A stretch of 8,553 nt of DNA from B16-G9 sp964400655 (GTDB lineage: Bacteria > Bacteroidota > Bacteroidia > Bacteroidales > F082): NCBI GenBank assembly GCA_964400655.1, contig CAYNVN010000072.1:1-8553 (forward strand). The letters are read 5' to 3'. Both the position numbers and the translations under genes were made by a program. A model generated the notes under the pieces. It was not told the origin of the DNA. It did no database searches and saw only the letters and a list, made by a program, of their open reading frames with translations. How positions within the stretch are numbered: position 1 is the first letter of the stretch; each line of letters begins with the position of its first letter. This document shows positions 1 to 7,378 of the stretch, piece by piece.

Positions 1-323
1 AGGCCATTATTGAATATGGCGGAAAAGATGTGGTACTTACGGAAAACCTGTCGGGAACACCGCTCACGGTAATCAATACCCCCTATGTTCAAAAGGTGGG
101 AACCAAAGCGAACGGCATTACCAAAATGTTGTTAAAAAACAAAAAGCTCAAAAAATGGGTTAAAATGTTTGTTGCGGTCAGGGGTATGAAATCCATTGAG
201 AAGGCTGCCTTTAGCGCCACTTACAAAACCTTTTGGGTTGCCGGGCCCGGCATTGAACACATCCATACAATCCGGCCCGTAAAAAAAATAATAGACGATA
301 TTGTTGAAGGGTACTACCGGTAA
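1..323 (+). CDS. Nitronate monooxygenase-like flavoprotein, C-terminal part (5' truncated by window)
   Basis: An open frame enters from the left edge (first whole codon at 3) and ends with TAA at 321-323, giving 106 residues. The GTG at 30 is not a convincing start because the frame continues upstream with sensible protein (AIIEYGGKDVVLTENL). The stretches VLTENLSGTPLTVINTPYVQK and FWVAGPGIEHIHTIRPVKKI, then a short helical end, resemble the C-terminus of bacterial nitronate monooxygenases (2-nitropropane dioxygenase family). These are FMN-dependent TIM-barrel enzymes that oxidise alkyl nitronates. The FMN-binding core lies outside the window, so the assignment rests on the tail only; a FabK-like enoyl reductase of the same superfamily is the main alternative. 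It converges with the channel gene, with 14 nt between the two stop codons, and I see no terminator hairpin in that gap. Confidence 0.68.
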   Translation, partial: AIIEYGGKDVVLTENLSGTPLTVINTPYVQKVGTKANGITKMLLKNKKLKKWVKMFVAVRGMKSIEKAAFSATYKTFWVAGPGIEHIHTIRPVKKIIDDIVEGYYR

Positions 324-337
324 ACTTTTGCCGACAT

Positions 338-1603
338 TTAAACATTAGCCTTTAACCCCAAAACGCCCGAGTTGGAGGGAAACTGATAAACCTTGAGATC
401 GAACTGGGGAATGGCGGCCAGAACATGATCGAAAATATCGGCCTGAATTCCTTCATAATCGGCCCATGCCGTAGTATTGGTAAAAACATAAATTTCGATG
501 GGCAACCCTTTTTCGGTCGGTTGTAAATGGCGCACAAGAAAAGTCATGTTTGAATTAACATCCTGCCGGTGCCTTAAATAAGCTTTAAGGTACGCCCTGA
601 AGACACCAAGGTTGGTTTGTCGCCGTCCGTTAACAAGAACCGAAGGATCGATATTATTTTTCTTGTTATATGCTTCAATTTCCTGCTCTTTTTGATCGAG
701 ATAGGGACGGATTATCTGAATTTTCCGGTATCGCTCCAACATTTCGGGGGTACAAAAAGTAACGCTGTCCATATCAATATTCACCGACCGTTTTATTCTT
801 CTGCCCCCCGATTCTTCCATACCGCGCCAGTTTTGAAACGAGTTGGTTACCAGCGCATAGGTAGGTATCATCGAAATGGTTTTATCCCAATTCTGAACCT
901 TTACAACCGTTAATGTAATCTCCAAAACAATCCCGTCGGCATCATACCGGGGAACACTTATCCAGTCGCCGATACGAACCATCTCGTTAAAAGTGAGCTG
1001 CATCCCGCCTACAAATCCCAAAATGGGATCGCGGAAAATCAGCATCAACACTGCCGACATGGTTCCCAAACTAAACAACAATGTAGTGATATCTTTATCA
1101 ACAAGGATTCCGATAATCACCAATATTCCTATTATATACGAAACTATCTTCAGCACCTGAATCAAACTGTCAATGGGCCTCTCCTTTGAAATTTCATACC
1201 GCTGATAGTAATCTCTAATGGTTGATAGTACACTGTCGATAATTAAAACCGAAATAACCACAACCCAGGTATCAATAAGTTTAAAAATAATTTGCGGTAT
1301 CTTATTCTGCGCCACTCCTACCGCATCATCCAGCAAATAATACAAAATAAGGGCAGGCACAAAAAATGCCAGACGTTTAAAAAACCGGTGTTTTACCAAA
1401 ATATCATCAAACGAGGTTTTTGAACGCTGAACAACAGGAATAATGGTTTTGCGCATTATTTTCCAGGTAAGCAGGTATGCCAGCCACGACAGAAACAATA
1501 AAATTATTATGGAAACAACAACACCGGTCACAATGGCGGCAGATTCAGAAACACCTGCCTCTTTACCAAGATTGTTAATAAATTGAAGAATCAGTTTAAA
1601 CAT
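338..1603 (-). CDS. ybdG: YbdG-type mechanosensitive ion channel (MscS family)
   Basis: This 421-residue inner-membrane protein is close in length to E. coli YbdG, a miniconductance mechanosensitive channel that opens under membrane tension during hypo-osmotic shock. Hydrophobic segments lie at about 22-47, 74-91, 108-127, 149-168 and 172-204. The last is the pore-lining helix, running into FRDPILGFVGGMQL (190-203). The MscS beta domain follows, with the YbdG-like signatures EMVRIGDWISVPRYDADG (207-224) and MIPTYALVTNSFQNWRGM (245-262). The C-terminal domain carries RQTNLGVFRAYLKAYLR, LPIEIYVFTN and QADIFDHVLAAIPQF, also typical of YbdG rather than short MscS. The start is ATG at 1603, 4 nt after the stop of the upstream 231-residue gene, so the two are probably one transcript. 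No Shine-Dalgarno is visible, as is usual in Bacteroidota. Confidence 0.93.
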   Translation of the reverse strand: MFKLILQFINNLGKEAGVSESAAIVTGVVVSIIILLFLSWLAYLLTWKIMRKTIIPVVQRSKTSFDDILVKHRFFKRLAFFVPALILYYLLDDAVGVAQNKIPQIIFKLIDTWVVVISVLIIDSVLSTIRDYYQRYEISKERPIDSLIQVLKIVSYIIGILVIIGILVDKDITTLLFSLGTMSAVLMLIFRDPILGFVGGMQLTFNEMVRIGDWISVPRYDADGIVLEITLTVVKVQNWDKTISMIPTYALVTNSFQNWRGMEESGGRRIKRSVNIDMDSVTFCTPEMLERYRKIQIIRPYLDQKEQEIEAYNKKNNIDPSVLVNGRRQTNLGVFRAYLKAYLRHRQDVNSNMTFLVRHLQPTEKGLPIEIYVFTNTTAWADYEGIQADIFDHVLAAIPQFDLKVYQFPSNSGVLGLKANV

Positions 1604-1607
1604 ACAC

Positions 1608-2303
1608 CTATTTTAATTTATCAAGGTATTTTTGCCGTAGCAATTTAAGTTTTTCAATATCTCGTTCCACACTAAAAATCCTTACCAAATCAAGAATTCC
1701 GGTCTCGGTGTAAACGTACACCATAGCGGCATCAAAATTACTATCTTCGGTGTTATATTTTATTTCAAGGGTAATTTTTTCAAAAGTGTCCCACGGAAGC
1801 AATGCAGGTATTTCAAAATAAAAATGATTTTCAGAAACAATATCAACGTAAATACCCTGCTCAGGTTCCTGCATTTTGAAAAATTTTCTGATACGTATGA
1901 TGCTGCTATAGGGAGCAATCTGCTTTTTATCTTTAAAAAAGATACCGTGCTCACCAAATAACCTGATTACCTCTCTAACATCCTTATCTCTTAAATATTT
2001 AAACCTTATTCCTTCCACATCACTATTTTGAAACGTAAAGGAACAGGGCGTTGCATCAAACCGAGGATATTCGCCTTTTTTTATGGTTTGGATAGCCCTT
2101 ATCAGCTTTTCATCGGAATAGTTCGACCTGTTTATTAAAAACAACGATTCGGGTATATTGTTTTCGGGAAGGTTTTTGCCGTGATAACCCGGAAAAGGTT
2201 TTGATGTTTCAAGAACCATTGCTTTACAATCATCCGGATGAACAGGACTAAGCTGTTCCTTTTTAGTAATGGTTCCGATGGTGGCTAATATTTTATTTTC
2301 CAT
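1608..2303 (-). CDS. Conserved-looking hypothetical cytoplasmic protein, 231 aa
   Basis: I do not recognise the family. The ORF has coding-like composition, starts with ATG at 2303 and stops with TAG, 4 nt before the ybdG start. It has no signal peptide and no membrane segment, so it is probably cytosolic. Residues 1-60 include a proline-rich stretch (ETSKPFPGYHGKNLPENNIPESLFLI). About 96-142 looks mixed alpha/beta (GIRFKYLRDKDVREVIRLFGEHGIFF). About 150-210 alternates strand-like segments (GIYVDIV, HFYFEIPALL, AAMVYVYTETGILDLVRIF). The end is a charged helix (RDIEKLKLLRQKYLDKLK). No catalytic motif stands out. The tight link to the channel gene suggests co-expression, possibly with a role in envelope or osmotic stress; that is inference only. 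The methyltransferase lies 69 nt upstream on the same strand, and I see only a 7-of-8 promoter-like match in that gap. Confidence 0.82.
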   Translation of the reverse strand: MENKILATIGTITKKEQLSPVHPDDCKAMVLETSKPFPGYHGKNLPENNIPESLFLINRSNYSDEKLIRAIQTIKKGEYPRFDATPCSFTFQNSDVEGIRFKYLRDKDVREVIRLFGEHGIFFKDKKQIAPYSSIIRIRKFFKMQEPEQGIYVDIVSENHFYFEIPALLPWDTFEKITLEIKYNTEDSNFDAAMVYVYTETGILDLVRIFSVERDIEKLKLLRQKYLDKLK

Positions 2304-2372
2304 AATTTCATTTTTTAAATCAGTTAAAAAGTAATTTTTGTTTTGCTAAGGTAAAAAAAATCCGGCTAACCG

Positions 2373-2957
2373 TTATTTCTTTAACATCAAAACAAATAAT
2401 TCCCTGCTCATTCGGGGTTTGATGGAGTTGTAAGCAACATCAAAATATTTAAACTTAAACAAAGGTTCAAACAACCGGCGGTACTCCTCCGGTGTTCCCC
2501 CGAAAGGAGGCTCGTCAAATGAAAATTCGTGATTAAACAGCAAACCAACCAATTTACCTTCAGGTTTTAAAAGACGGTGCATTTTATCAACATACAGGGG
2601 CCGCAAATTCCGCGGAAGCGAGCTGAAAAAGGTTTGCTCCACGATCAGATTATATTTTTCGTTATGATCAAAAAAATCCTCCTCCAGAATATTATCCTGA
2701 GGAAAAGAGGGGAACCGTTTTTTAAACCGTTCCACCGCTTTTGGTGAAAAATCAAGGATAAATACATTTTCAAACCCCGCACCATAAAGATACTCCACTT
2801 CCCATCCGTTACCGGCTCCAGGAACAAGTATCTTTATGGATTTATCGGTAAGCTGATCGAAATACTCTTTTAAAGGTGTTGAAACATAACCAATGTCCCA
2901 GCCAAGCCGTCCGTTTTCATAAAACGCATCCCAATATTCAGGCGGATAACCCTTCAT
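2373..2957 (-). CDS. TPMT-family SAM-dependent methyltransferase
   Basis: A 194-residue class I methyltransferase resembling the thiopurine S-methyltransferase family, which includes bacterial TPMT-like enzymes and plant and fungal thiol or halide methyltransferases. The N-terminus MKGYPPEYWDAFYENGRLGW matches the family opening, where an aromatic and Trp-rich segment contacts substrate. SAM-binding motif I is ILVPGAGNGWEVEYL (43-57). An acidic residue follows the second strand (FILDFSPKAVE, 67-76). The family-typical NLIVEQTFFSSLP (103-115) and LRPLYVDKMHRLLKPEGKLV (118-137) come next. The frame stays open upstream to 3080, but those 41 extra residues are not family-like and cross the divergent promoter region, so I chose ATG at 2957. 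It probably methylates a small thiol, halide or metalloid; the substrate cannot be told. It is divergent from the flavodiiron gene. Confidence 0.85.
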   Translation of the reverse strand: MKGYPPEYWDAFYENGRLGWDIGYVSTPLKEYFDQLTDKSIKILVPGAGNGWEVEYLYGAGFENVFILDFSPKAVERFKKRFPSFPQDNILEEDFFDHNEKYNLIVEQTFFSSLPRNLRPLYVDKMHRLLKPEGKLVGLLFNHEFSFDEPPFGGTPEEYRRLFEPLFKFKYFDVAYNSIKPRMSRELFVLMLKK

Positions 2958-2969
2958 TATTTTTTTAGT

Positions 2970-2977
2970 CAAATATA
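2970..2977 (-). promoter_or_regulatory. Bacteroidota -7 promoter box for the methyltransferase gene
   Basis: On the minus strand this reads TATATTTG, a full match to the Bacteroidota sigma-factor consensus TAnnTTTG. It ends 12 nt before the ATG at 2957, so the leader would be very short. I find no good TTTG -33 element at the expected spacing. AT-rich DNA gives chance matches, which limits confidence. Confidence 0.4.
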
Positions 2978-3052
2978 TAGAAATCACCCTTAATAAAACA
3001 CCTTCATAACAAAACACCCCAAAAAACTCACCGCTCCCACCCTCTTTTTTAC

Positions 3053-3060
3053 TAAATTTG
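3053..3060 (+). promoter_or_regulatory. Bacteroidota -7 promoter box for the flavodiiron operon
   Basis: TAAATTTG fits the TAnnTTTG consensus exactly. Transcription would start near 3066, leaving a leader of roughly 34 nt to the ATG at 3100, or only about 7 nt if the ATG at 3073 were used. It also lies upstream of any plausible methyltransferase start. No clear -33 TTTG is present upstream, where the DNA is C- and A-rich. Confidence 0.5.
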
Positions 3061-3099
3061 CACCTCCAAAATATGACCATTAATTATATTGATAAAACA

Positions 3100-4311
3100 A
3101 TGAAAAACAAAAAAATAATTGACGTTACCCCGGATGTTAAATGGATTGGCATTCTTGATTACGATTTGGTAACCTTTGACGTGGTTATGACCACCGAATA
3201 CGGCTCAACCTACAACTCCTATTTTATTGATGCCGAAAAGAAAACCATCATCGACACATCGAAAGAAACATTTTGGAACGATTACGAAGCCAAAGTAAGG
3301 GCAGTGGTTAACCCCGAAGAAATTGAGTATATCATATTAAACCACACAGAACCCGACCATTCGGGCAATTTAAAGAACCTGTTAAAAATTGCGCCCAAAG
3401 CTACCGTTGTTGCAAGCAATGCAGCCATTAAGTACCTGAAAGATATGCTGCACGAAGATTTCAGGCATCAGATAGTGCGCGACGGCGACACCCTCGACCT
3501 TGGCAACAAAACCCTTCGGTTTATTTCGGCCCCCAATCTGCATTGGCCCGATACCATGTACACCTATCTGGAAGATGAAAATCTGCTGTTTACCTGCGAT
3601 TCGTTTGGATGCCATTTTGCCGACGAAAACATGTTTGACGACAATGTGGACGATTTCAACCCCGCATTCCGTTATTACTTTGATGTTATCATAAAACCGT
3701 TCAGCAAATTCATGCTAAAGGCCATCGAAAAAATCAAACCGCTTGAAATCGACATGATTTTACCCGGACACGGCCCCATGCTGCGTAAAGACTGGAAGCG
3801 TTTTGTTGACATGACAAAAATGTGGTCGGAAAAATTTATAAAACAGCCGCATAAAGACAAGGTGTTTATCCCCTACGTTTCGGCCTATCACAAAACCGGT
3901 ATCATTGCCGAGTATATTGCCGAAGGATTAAAACAGGCCGGCGAGTTTGATATTGAAGTGCTGGATATTGAGCAGTTGCCGCTGGGCGTACTCGATTCAA
4001 AACTTACACAAAGTGCTGCCATTATCGTGGGCAGCCCGGTTATTAATCAAAATATTTTAATGCCGGTTTATAAACTGTTCTCCCTTATCAACCCTTACCG
4101 CGACAAAGGCAAACTTGCCGGCGGATTCGGTTCATACGGCTGGAGCGGCGAAAACAAAGAGATGATTAAAACAAACCTTACCGCACTGAAATTAAAATAT
4201 TTCGGCGAGGGTGTTTTTATCAAATTCGGCCCGAACGATGACGAAAAAGCCCAGGCCATAGCCTATGGAAAAGCATTTGGCGAAGAGCTGAACAAAATGG
4301 CTTCAAAATAA
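3100..4311 (+). CDS. Flavodiiron protein (A-type flavoprotein, FprA/ROO family; O2 and/or NO reductase)
   Basis: A 403-residue soluble enzyme of typical family length. The N-terminal metallo-beta-lactamase-like domain (about 1-250) has every expected diiron ligand: H82, E84 and D86 in NHTEPDHSGN, H148 in NLHWPDT, D167 in TCDSFG and H224 in LPGHGPM. The C-terminal flavodoxin-like domain (about 254-403) binds FMN, with a phosphate-loop region YVSAYHKTG (259-267), VGSPVINQN (310-318) and the FMN-contacting GSYGWSGE (344-351). Family members reduce O2 to water or NO to N2O in the cytoplasm, taking electrons from rubredoxin or a similar partner; none is encoded here. There is no C-terminal rubredoxin or flavin reductase extension. 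The frame opens at TTG 3058, but I prefer ATG 3100, which gives a family-like N-terminus (MKNKKIIDVTPDVKWIG) and a sensible distance from the -7 box; ATG 3073 is the alternative. The lipoprotein gene follows by 14 nt. Confidence 0.92.
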   Translation: MKNKKIIDVTPDVKWIGILDYDLVTFDVVMTTEYGSTYNSYFIDAEKKTIIDTSKETFWNDYEAKVRAVVNPEEIEYIILNHTEPDHSGNLKNLLKIAPKATVVASNAAIKYLKDMLHEDFRHQIVRDGDTLDLGNKTLRFISAPNLHWPDTMYTYLEDENLLFTCDSFGCHFADENMFDDNVDDFNPAFRYYFDVIIKPFSKFMLKAIEKIKPLEIDMILPGHGPMLRKDWKRFVDMTKMWSEKFIKQPHKDKVFIPYVSAYHKTGIIAEYIAEGLKQAGEFDIEVLDIEQLPLGVLDSKLTQSAAIIVGSPVINQNILMPVYKLFSLINPYRDKGKLAGGFGSYGWSGENKEMIKTNLTALKLKYFGEGVFIKFGPNDDEKAQAIAYGKAFGEELNKMASK

Positions 4312-4325
4312 ATCACCCCTTAATT

Positions 4326-5195
4326 ATGTGGTTTACAAACCGGTTATCGAAATTACTTACCTTTCGCGGAGTTACCATGGTTATTTTGGTAACCGGTTTG
4401 TTATTCGGATGTAATCCCGAAAAAAAACTGGCCAAAGAATTTGTTTATAGCCCCGCAAAAAGATATGCACTGGTAATACCTCCCGATTTTGTTTTTAAAT
4501 ACAACACAAAAACATGGCTGCTTGACAGTATTGAAGGGAACTTTACCGACCAGCAAAAAGACTCGCTGCTTTGGGAGATGTCGGATTACATAAAAAATAT
4601 CGACGACTCGGTTTTTATCATCAAATTTACCAGAGGATACAACTACAGGCTGGCAAAATACGGGTTCGACGTGTTCAATCCCGCCCTTTCAAACCTGTTT
4701 ATGGAAAAGGATTCCAACGCTTACGTGATAAACATCCCTCAAATTGAACTGGACGAAACAATTTATCCGTATAAAGATAAAATAACCTTAAACGGATACA
4801 CCTACTTTCATCAGCACTACCTTAATGCCATTGATGTTAGCACCTGGTTTGAAATTACCAAAGTAAACGACACAACCTCCGGAAATCCGGTTCTGTTTGC
4901 CGCCGACCTGATAACCGACGATTTACAAGGCTCGTTTGATTACAACGAGATAAACGACAAACTAAAATATTATTATAATATCGATACCTTAACGGTCGAT
5001 GAGGTTTACAATCTGGCCATTGTATTGGGAAAGAGGTATGCCGGTTACACATACGACTATCTGCTGAACAAATACATAATTACCAAAAAAGCAACCGGCG
5101 ACTCGTTAAATTATTACTGGCATTACGACCTCGAAAAAAACAAACTTTATCCCGTTTGGGATGAAGAAGAAAGGTTTATTCCGGTGGATGAATAA
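4326..5195 (+). CDS. Putative lipoprotein of unknown function, 289 aa
   Basis: The N-terminus has a basic region (residues 1-14), a hydrophobic core and a lipobox LFGC with the acylated cysteine at 29, so it is probably a lipoprotein exported by Sec and processed by signal peptidase II. Residues after the cysteine (NPEKK) give only a weak hint of the acidic surface-export signal known in Bacteroidota, so its final location is uncertain. The mature part is rich in Tyr, Asp and aromatic residues, with segments such as YALVIPPDFVFKYNTKTW (about 47-64) and GKRYAGYTYDYLLNKYIITK (about 236-255). I recognise no domain. The start is ATG 4326, only 14 nt after the flavodiiron stop, and no promoter is visible between them, so it is probably the second gene of that operon. 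Its stop faces the regulator gene, with 34 nt and no evident terminator between them. Confidence 0.82.
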   Translation: MWFTNRLSKLLTFRGVTMVILVTGLLFGCNPEKKLAKEFVYSPAKRYALVIPPDFVFKYNTKTWLLDSIEGNFTDQQKDSLLWEMSDYIKNIDDSVFIIKFTRGYNYRLAKYGFDVFNPALSNLFMEKDSNAYVINIPQIELDETIYPYKDKITLNGYTYFHQHYLNAIDVSTWFEITKVNDTTSGNPVLFAADLITDDLQGSFDYNEINDKLKYYYNIDTLTVDEVYNLAIVLGKRYAGYTYDYLLNKYIITKKATGDSLNYYWHYDLEKNKLYPVWDEEERFIPVDE

Positions 5196-5229
5196 AGTTT
5201 CAGGTTAAAAACAATTACGTGCCGTCCGG

Positions 5230-7203
5230 TTATAATGCCCTTATAAACTCTTCCATATCTGCATCGGCACTCAACCCCAGTTTTTTCTTTAGGCGGTAGC
5301 GCGAACTTTTAATACTGTTTGGAGCAACGTTCAGCACCGAAGCCATTTCTTTGCTGGTCATATTAAGTTTTACAAGGGCACACAATCGCTGATCGTTGGT
5401 GGTAAGGTTTGGATTGATTTCGTTAAGCCGCCGGTAAAAGGTACGGTTTACCTCGGCAAAATAGAGTTTAAAAACATCCCAGTCTTTTTGCGAACGCAAA
5501 CTTTGCGCAATCATCAGGTTAATTCTTTTAAACCCCGGTTGTGCATCAATATCAGCCTTTTTTGACAGTTCTTTTATGGATTGCTGAATATCCTGAAGCA
5601 TCGAATTCCGTTGCATCATATGCAAAGCGTGGGTACTGAGCTGTTTGGTTTTATACAATACCGATTGCTGCAACTCCTTTTCTTTTATTTTACTCTTTTC
5701 CAGTTCTGCATCCGCAAGCTGCTTCTCCTTTCGCAGTAATATTTCCTTTTGCTGTTGTATCTGCCGGTCTTTTTTTCGTTTCATCATTACCATAAAAACA
5801 ACAATTACAAAAATTAATACAATAACAAAGATGGTTGCCACATAAGTACGCTGTTTGTTTTTTAAAATCTTATTTTGCAAAGCCTGTTTCTCTTTTTCCT
5901 TTTTCAGCACCTCTATTCTTTTCTCTTTTTGTGCCGTTTCCAGCCTGGCCTGTAAATTATTGTATTGTTTCCGGCTATCGGCATTAAAAATACTGTCGTG
6001 AATGGCTTTGTGTAGTTTATAGTAGCGGAGCGCTTCCTTATTGTTACCCATGCCCTGATACGCCTCCGAAAGCATTAAATAAACATCTTCGTACGAACTC
6101 CGGTAACCCGACCTTTTTGTTCTTTCAAGCGTTTGAAGGCCGTAATCCAGTGCTTTATCGTATTGCTGTTTTTTTAAATAATAATTCCCGAGACTTAACA
6201 AGGTTGAAGCATAAGAACTTTTATAACGCTGATCGCTGTTCAGTTCCAATGCCTGATTTAAGTATTGATACGCCGTTTTCATATGACCCGACTGAAGATA
6301 TAATGCCCCGAGATTATTCAATACCACAATCTTTCCCTTTCGATCGGGAATTATGTTTCTTATCTCCAGCGATTTCAAAAAATTGGTTAAAGCGGTTACC
6401 GTATCTCCGTCGGCTTTGGAGGCTATACCGATATTGCTGTAACAGGCCGCAATTTTGGCAGAATCATTCAGCAGGATGTACTGTTCAAGTGCACTTTTAA
6501 AATAATCAATGGCCAATTTGTTATCCTTGTTTTTAAAACACACCGAACCAATATTCAACAACGTGGGAGCTATCAGTTTTGGCCCCGCCCCGTTAGCTTC
6601 GCGAAACTCCAACGACTGTTTAAAAAAAATGATGGCCGAATCGTAAAAACCCATACGTGTATAAACCACAGCTTTATTATTCAGCAATTTTGCATAATTA
6701 AACAGACTAATATCTTTGTTTCCCGGGTGTACCTGATTATAAGATTGCATCAGCTGCATGGCCTCCGAAAAGGATGACAGGGCTTTGTTGTACTTCCCCT
6801 GATAATACCAGGTCCATCCGATATTGGTTAAAAACTCCATCATACGCAGCGTATCCTTATGCTGCCGGCTTAAAAAAAGACCTTTTTCCACAAAAAGGTC
6901 AGAGGAGTCGTACTTTCGCACCCTCATGTACAAAGTAACCAAATTGGCAACCGCATCAATTTTGGTTTTATAATCAATATTTTCCGATAATTGAAAAGCT
7001 TTTATTGCGTATTTAACTCCTTCCTCCGGATCGGAATCCGAAAGTTGCAATGCAATGCGGTTTAAAGTAGCTGCTTGTTCGGTTCCGGTTTGTGTTTTTA
7101 CAACCGATTTCAAGCTATCGTAAACCGTATCAGCATAATTATTCTTGCAAAACAGGATAAAAAAAACGAAAACTATTGAAAATAACCTGAGAAGTTTTAA
7201 CAT
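5230..7203 (-). CDS. Membrane-anchored transcriptional regulator: TPR sensor, one TM segment, LuxR-type HTH
   Basis: This 657-residue protein has an N-terminal signal sequence (hydrophobic 3-19; likely cleavage near NYA/D at 23-25, although Cys19 leaves a lipoprotein alternative open). About eight tetratricopeptide repeats span 44-405, for instance around 171-200, 212-241, 292-320 and 370-400. A charged coiled coil follows (405-450), then one strong membrane helix (453-474, ending MKRKK) and a second coiled coil (480-515). The C-terminus (598-645: LTTNDQRLCALVKLNMTSKEMA, NVAPNSIKSSRYRLKKKLGL) is a LuxR/NarL-like helix-turn-helix. By this topology the TPR domain is periplasmic and the DNA-binding domain cytoplasmic, a one-component signal transducer common in Bacteroidota. 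No kinase or receiver domain is present, so signalling probably goes through conformation or oligomer state. It is divergent from the small gene and the surface-protein gene, which are candidate targets. The ligand or partner is unknown. Confidence 0.88.
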   Translation of the reverse strand: MLKLLRLFSIVFVFFILFCKNNYADTVYDSLKSVVKTQTGTEQAATLNRIALQLSDSDPEEGVKYAIKAFQLSENIDYKTKIDAVANLVTLYMRVRKYDSSDLFVEKGLFLSRQHKDTLRMMEFLTNIGWTWYYQGKYNKALSSFSEAMQLMQSYNQVHPGNKDISLFNYAKLLNNKAVVYTRMGFYDSAIIFFKQSLEFREANGAGPKLIAPTLLNIGSVCFKNKDNKLAIDYFKSALEQYILLNDSAKIAACYSNIGIASKADGDTVTALTNFLKSLEIRNIIPDRKGKIVVLNNLGALYLQSGHMKTAYQYLNQALELNSDQRYKSSYASTLLSLGNYYLKKQQYDKALDYGLQTLERTKRSGYRSSYEDVYLMLSEAYQGMGNNKEALRYYKLHKAIHDSIFNADSRKQYNNLQARLETAQKEKRIEVLKKEKEKQALQNKILKNKQRTYVATIFVIVLIFVIVVFMVMMKRKKDRQIQQQKEILLRKEKQLADAELEKSKIKEKELQQSVLYKTKQLSTHALHMMQRNSMLQDIQQSIKELSKKADIDAQPGFKRINLMIAQSLRSQKDWDVFKLYFAEVNRTFYRRLNEINPNLTTNDQRLCALVKLNMTSKEMASVLNVAPNSIKSSRYRLKKKLGLSADADMEEFIRAL

Positions 7204-7219
7204 AAAAAAGTGGTTTGTT

Positions 7220-7227
7220 CAAAAATA
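7220..7227 (-). promoter_or_regulatory. Candidate -7 box for the TPR/LuxR regulator gene
   Basis: The minus strand reads TATTTTTG, an exact TAnnTTTG match, ending 16 nt before the regulator's ATG at 7203. A TTTG lies upstream on the same strand (7254-7251), but its 23-nt spacer is a little longer than the usual 19-21. This supports the ATG at 7203 as the real start. Confidence 0.42.
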
Positions 7228-7337
7228 AACTATTTTCCGTTGTAACCCCGCAAATTAATCAACACTGCTTCAAGACCAACCATAGCCAATACTATAACGC
7301 TCATTACCTGTTTTTTACCACAACGTCACAAACATAC

Positions 7338-7355
7338 TGCATACCGTTTGCACAC
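7338..7355 (+). repeat. Direct repeat copy 1, putative operator
   Basis: TGCATACCGTTTGCACAC, identical over 18 bp to the copy at 7371-7388. The first 15 bases form an imperfect dyad (arms TGCATAC and GTTTGCA, 6 of 7 positions symmetric, centre at 7345), which fits a site for a dimeric helix-turn-helix protein. It lies in the divergent region between the TPR/LuxR regulator and the small gene. Confidence 0.6.
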
Positions 7356-7366
7356 AAAATAACAGG

Positions 7367-7378
7367 GGTATGCATACC
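7367..7378. repeat. 12-bp perfect palindrome overlapping operator copy 2
   Basis: GGTATGCATACC is perfectly self-complementary over 12 bp and overlaps the left part of the second direct repeat. The first repeat lacks the matching left half (it has ACATAC there), so the palindrome is special to copy 2. It may be a second protein site or simply a by-product of the repeat. Confidence 0.4.

Noticed and set aside
617..913. Plus-strand ORF of 98 aa inside the channel gene
   Set aside because: It is antisense to the well-supported YbdG coding region and has no recognisable features.
2352..2372. Intrinsic terminator after the methyltransferase
   Set aside because: On the minus strand a CGG/CCG stem of only 3 bp precedes eight Ts. 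The stem is too weak to call, though some termination may occur here.
2958..3080. N-terminal extension of the methyltransferase to 3080 (235 aa)
   Set aside because: The extra 41 residues do not look like the family, overlap the flavodiiron 5' end and cross both -7 boxes; ATG 2957 gives the normal family start.
3058..3099. TTG 3058 or ATG 3073 as flavodiiron start
   Set aside because: TTG 3058 lies within the -7 box itself, and ATG 3073 leaves almost no leader. ATG 3100 gives a family-like N-terminus. ATG 3073 remains possible.
5230..5246. TTATAA-TGCCC-TTATAA inverted repeat at the regulator's 3' end
   Set aside because: It is AT-only, lies within the last codons of the gene and has no T-run, so it is probably chance.
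7307..7366. CCTGTT ... AACAGG inverted pair flanking the first repeat
   Set aside because: The arms are only 6 bp and 48 nt apart, which is expected by chance at this length.
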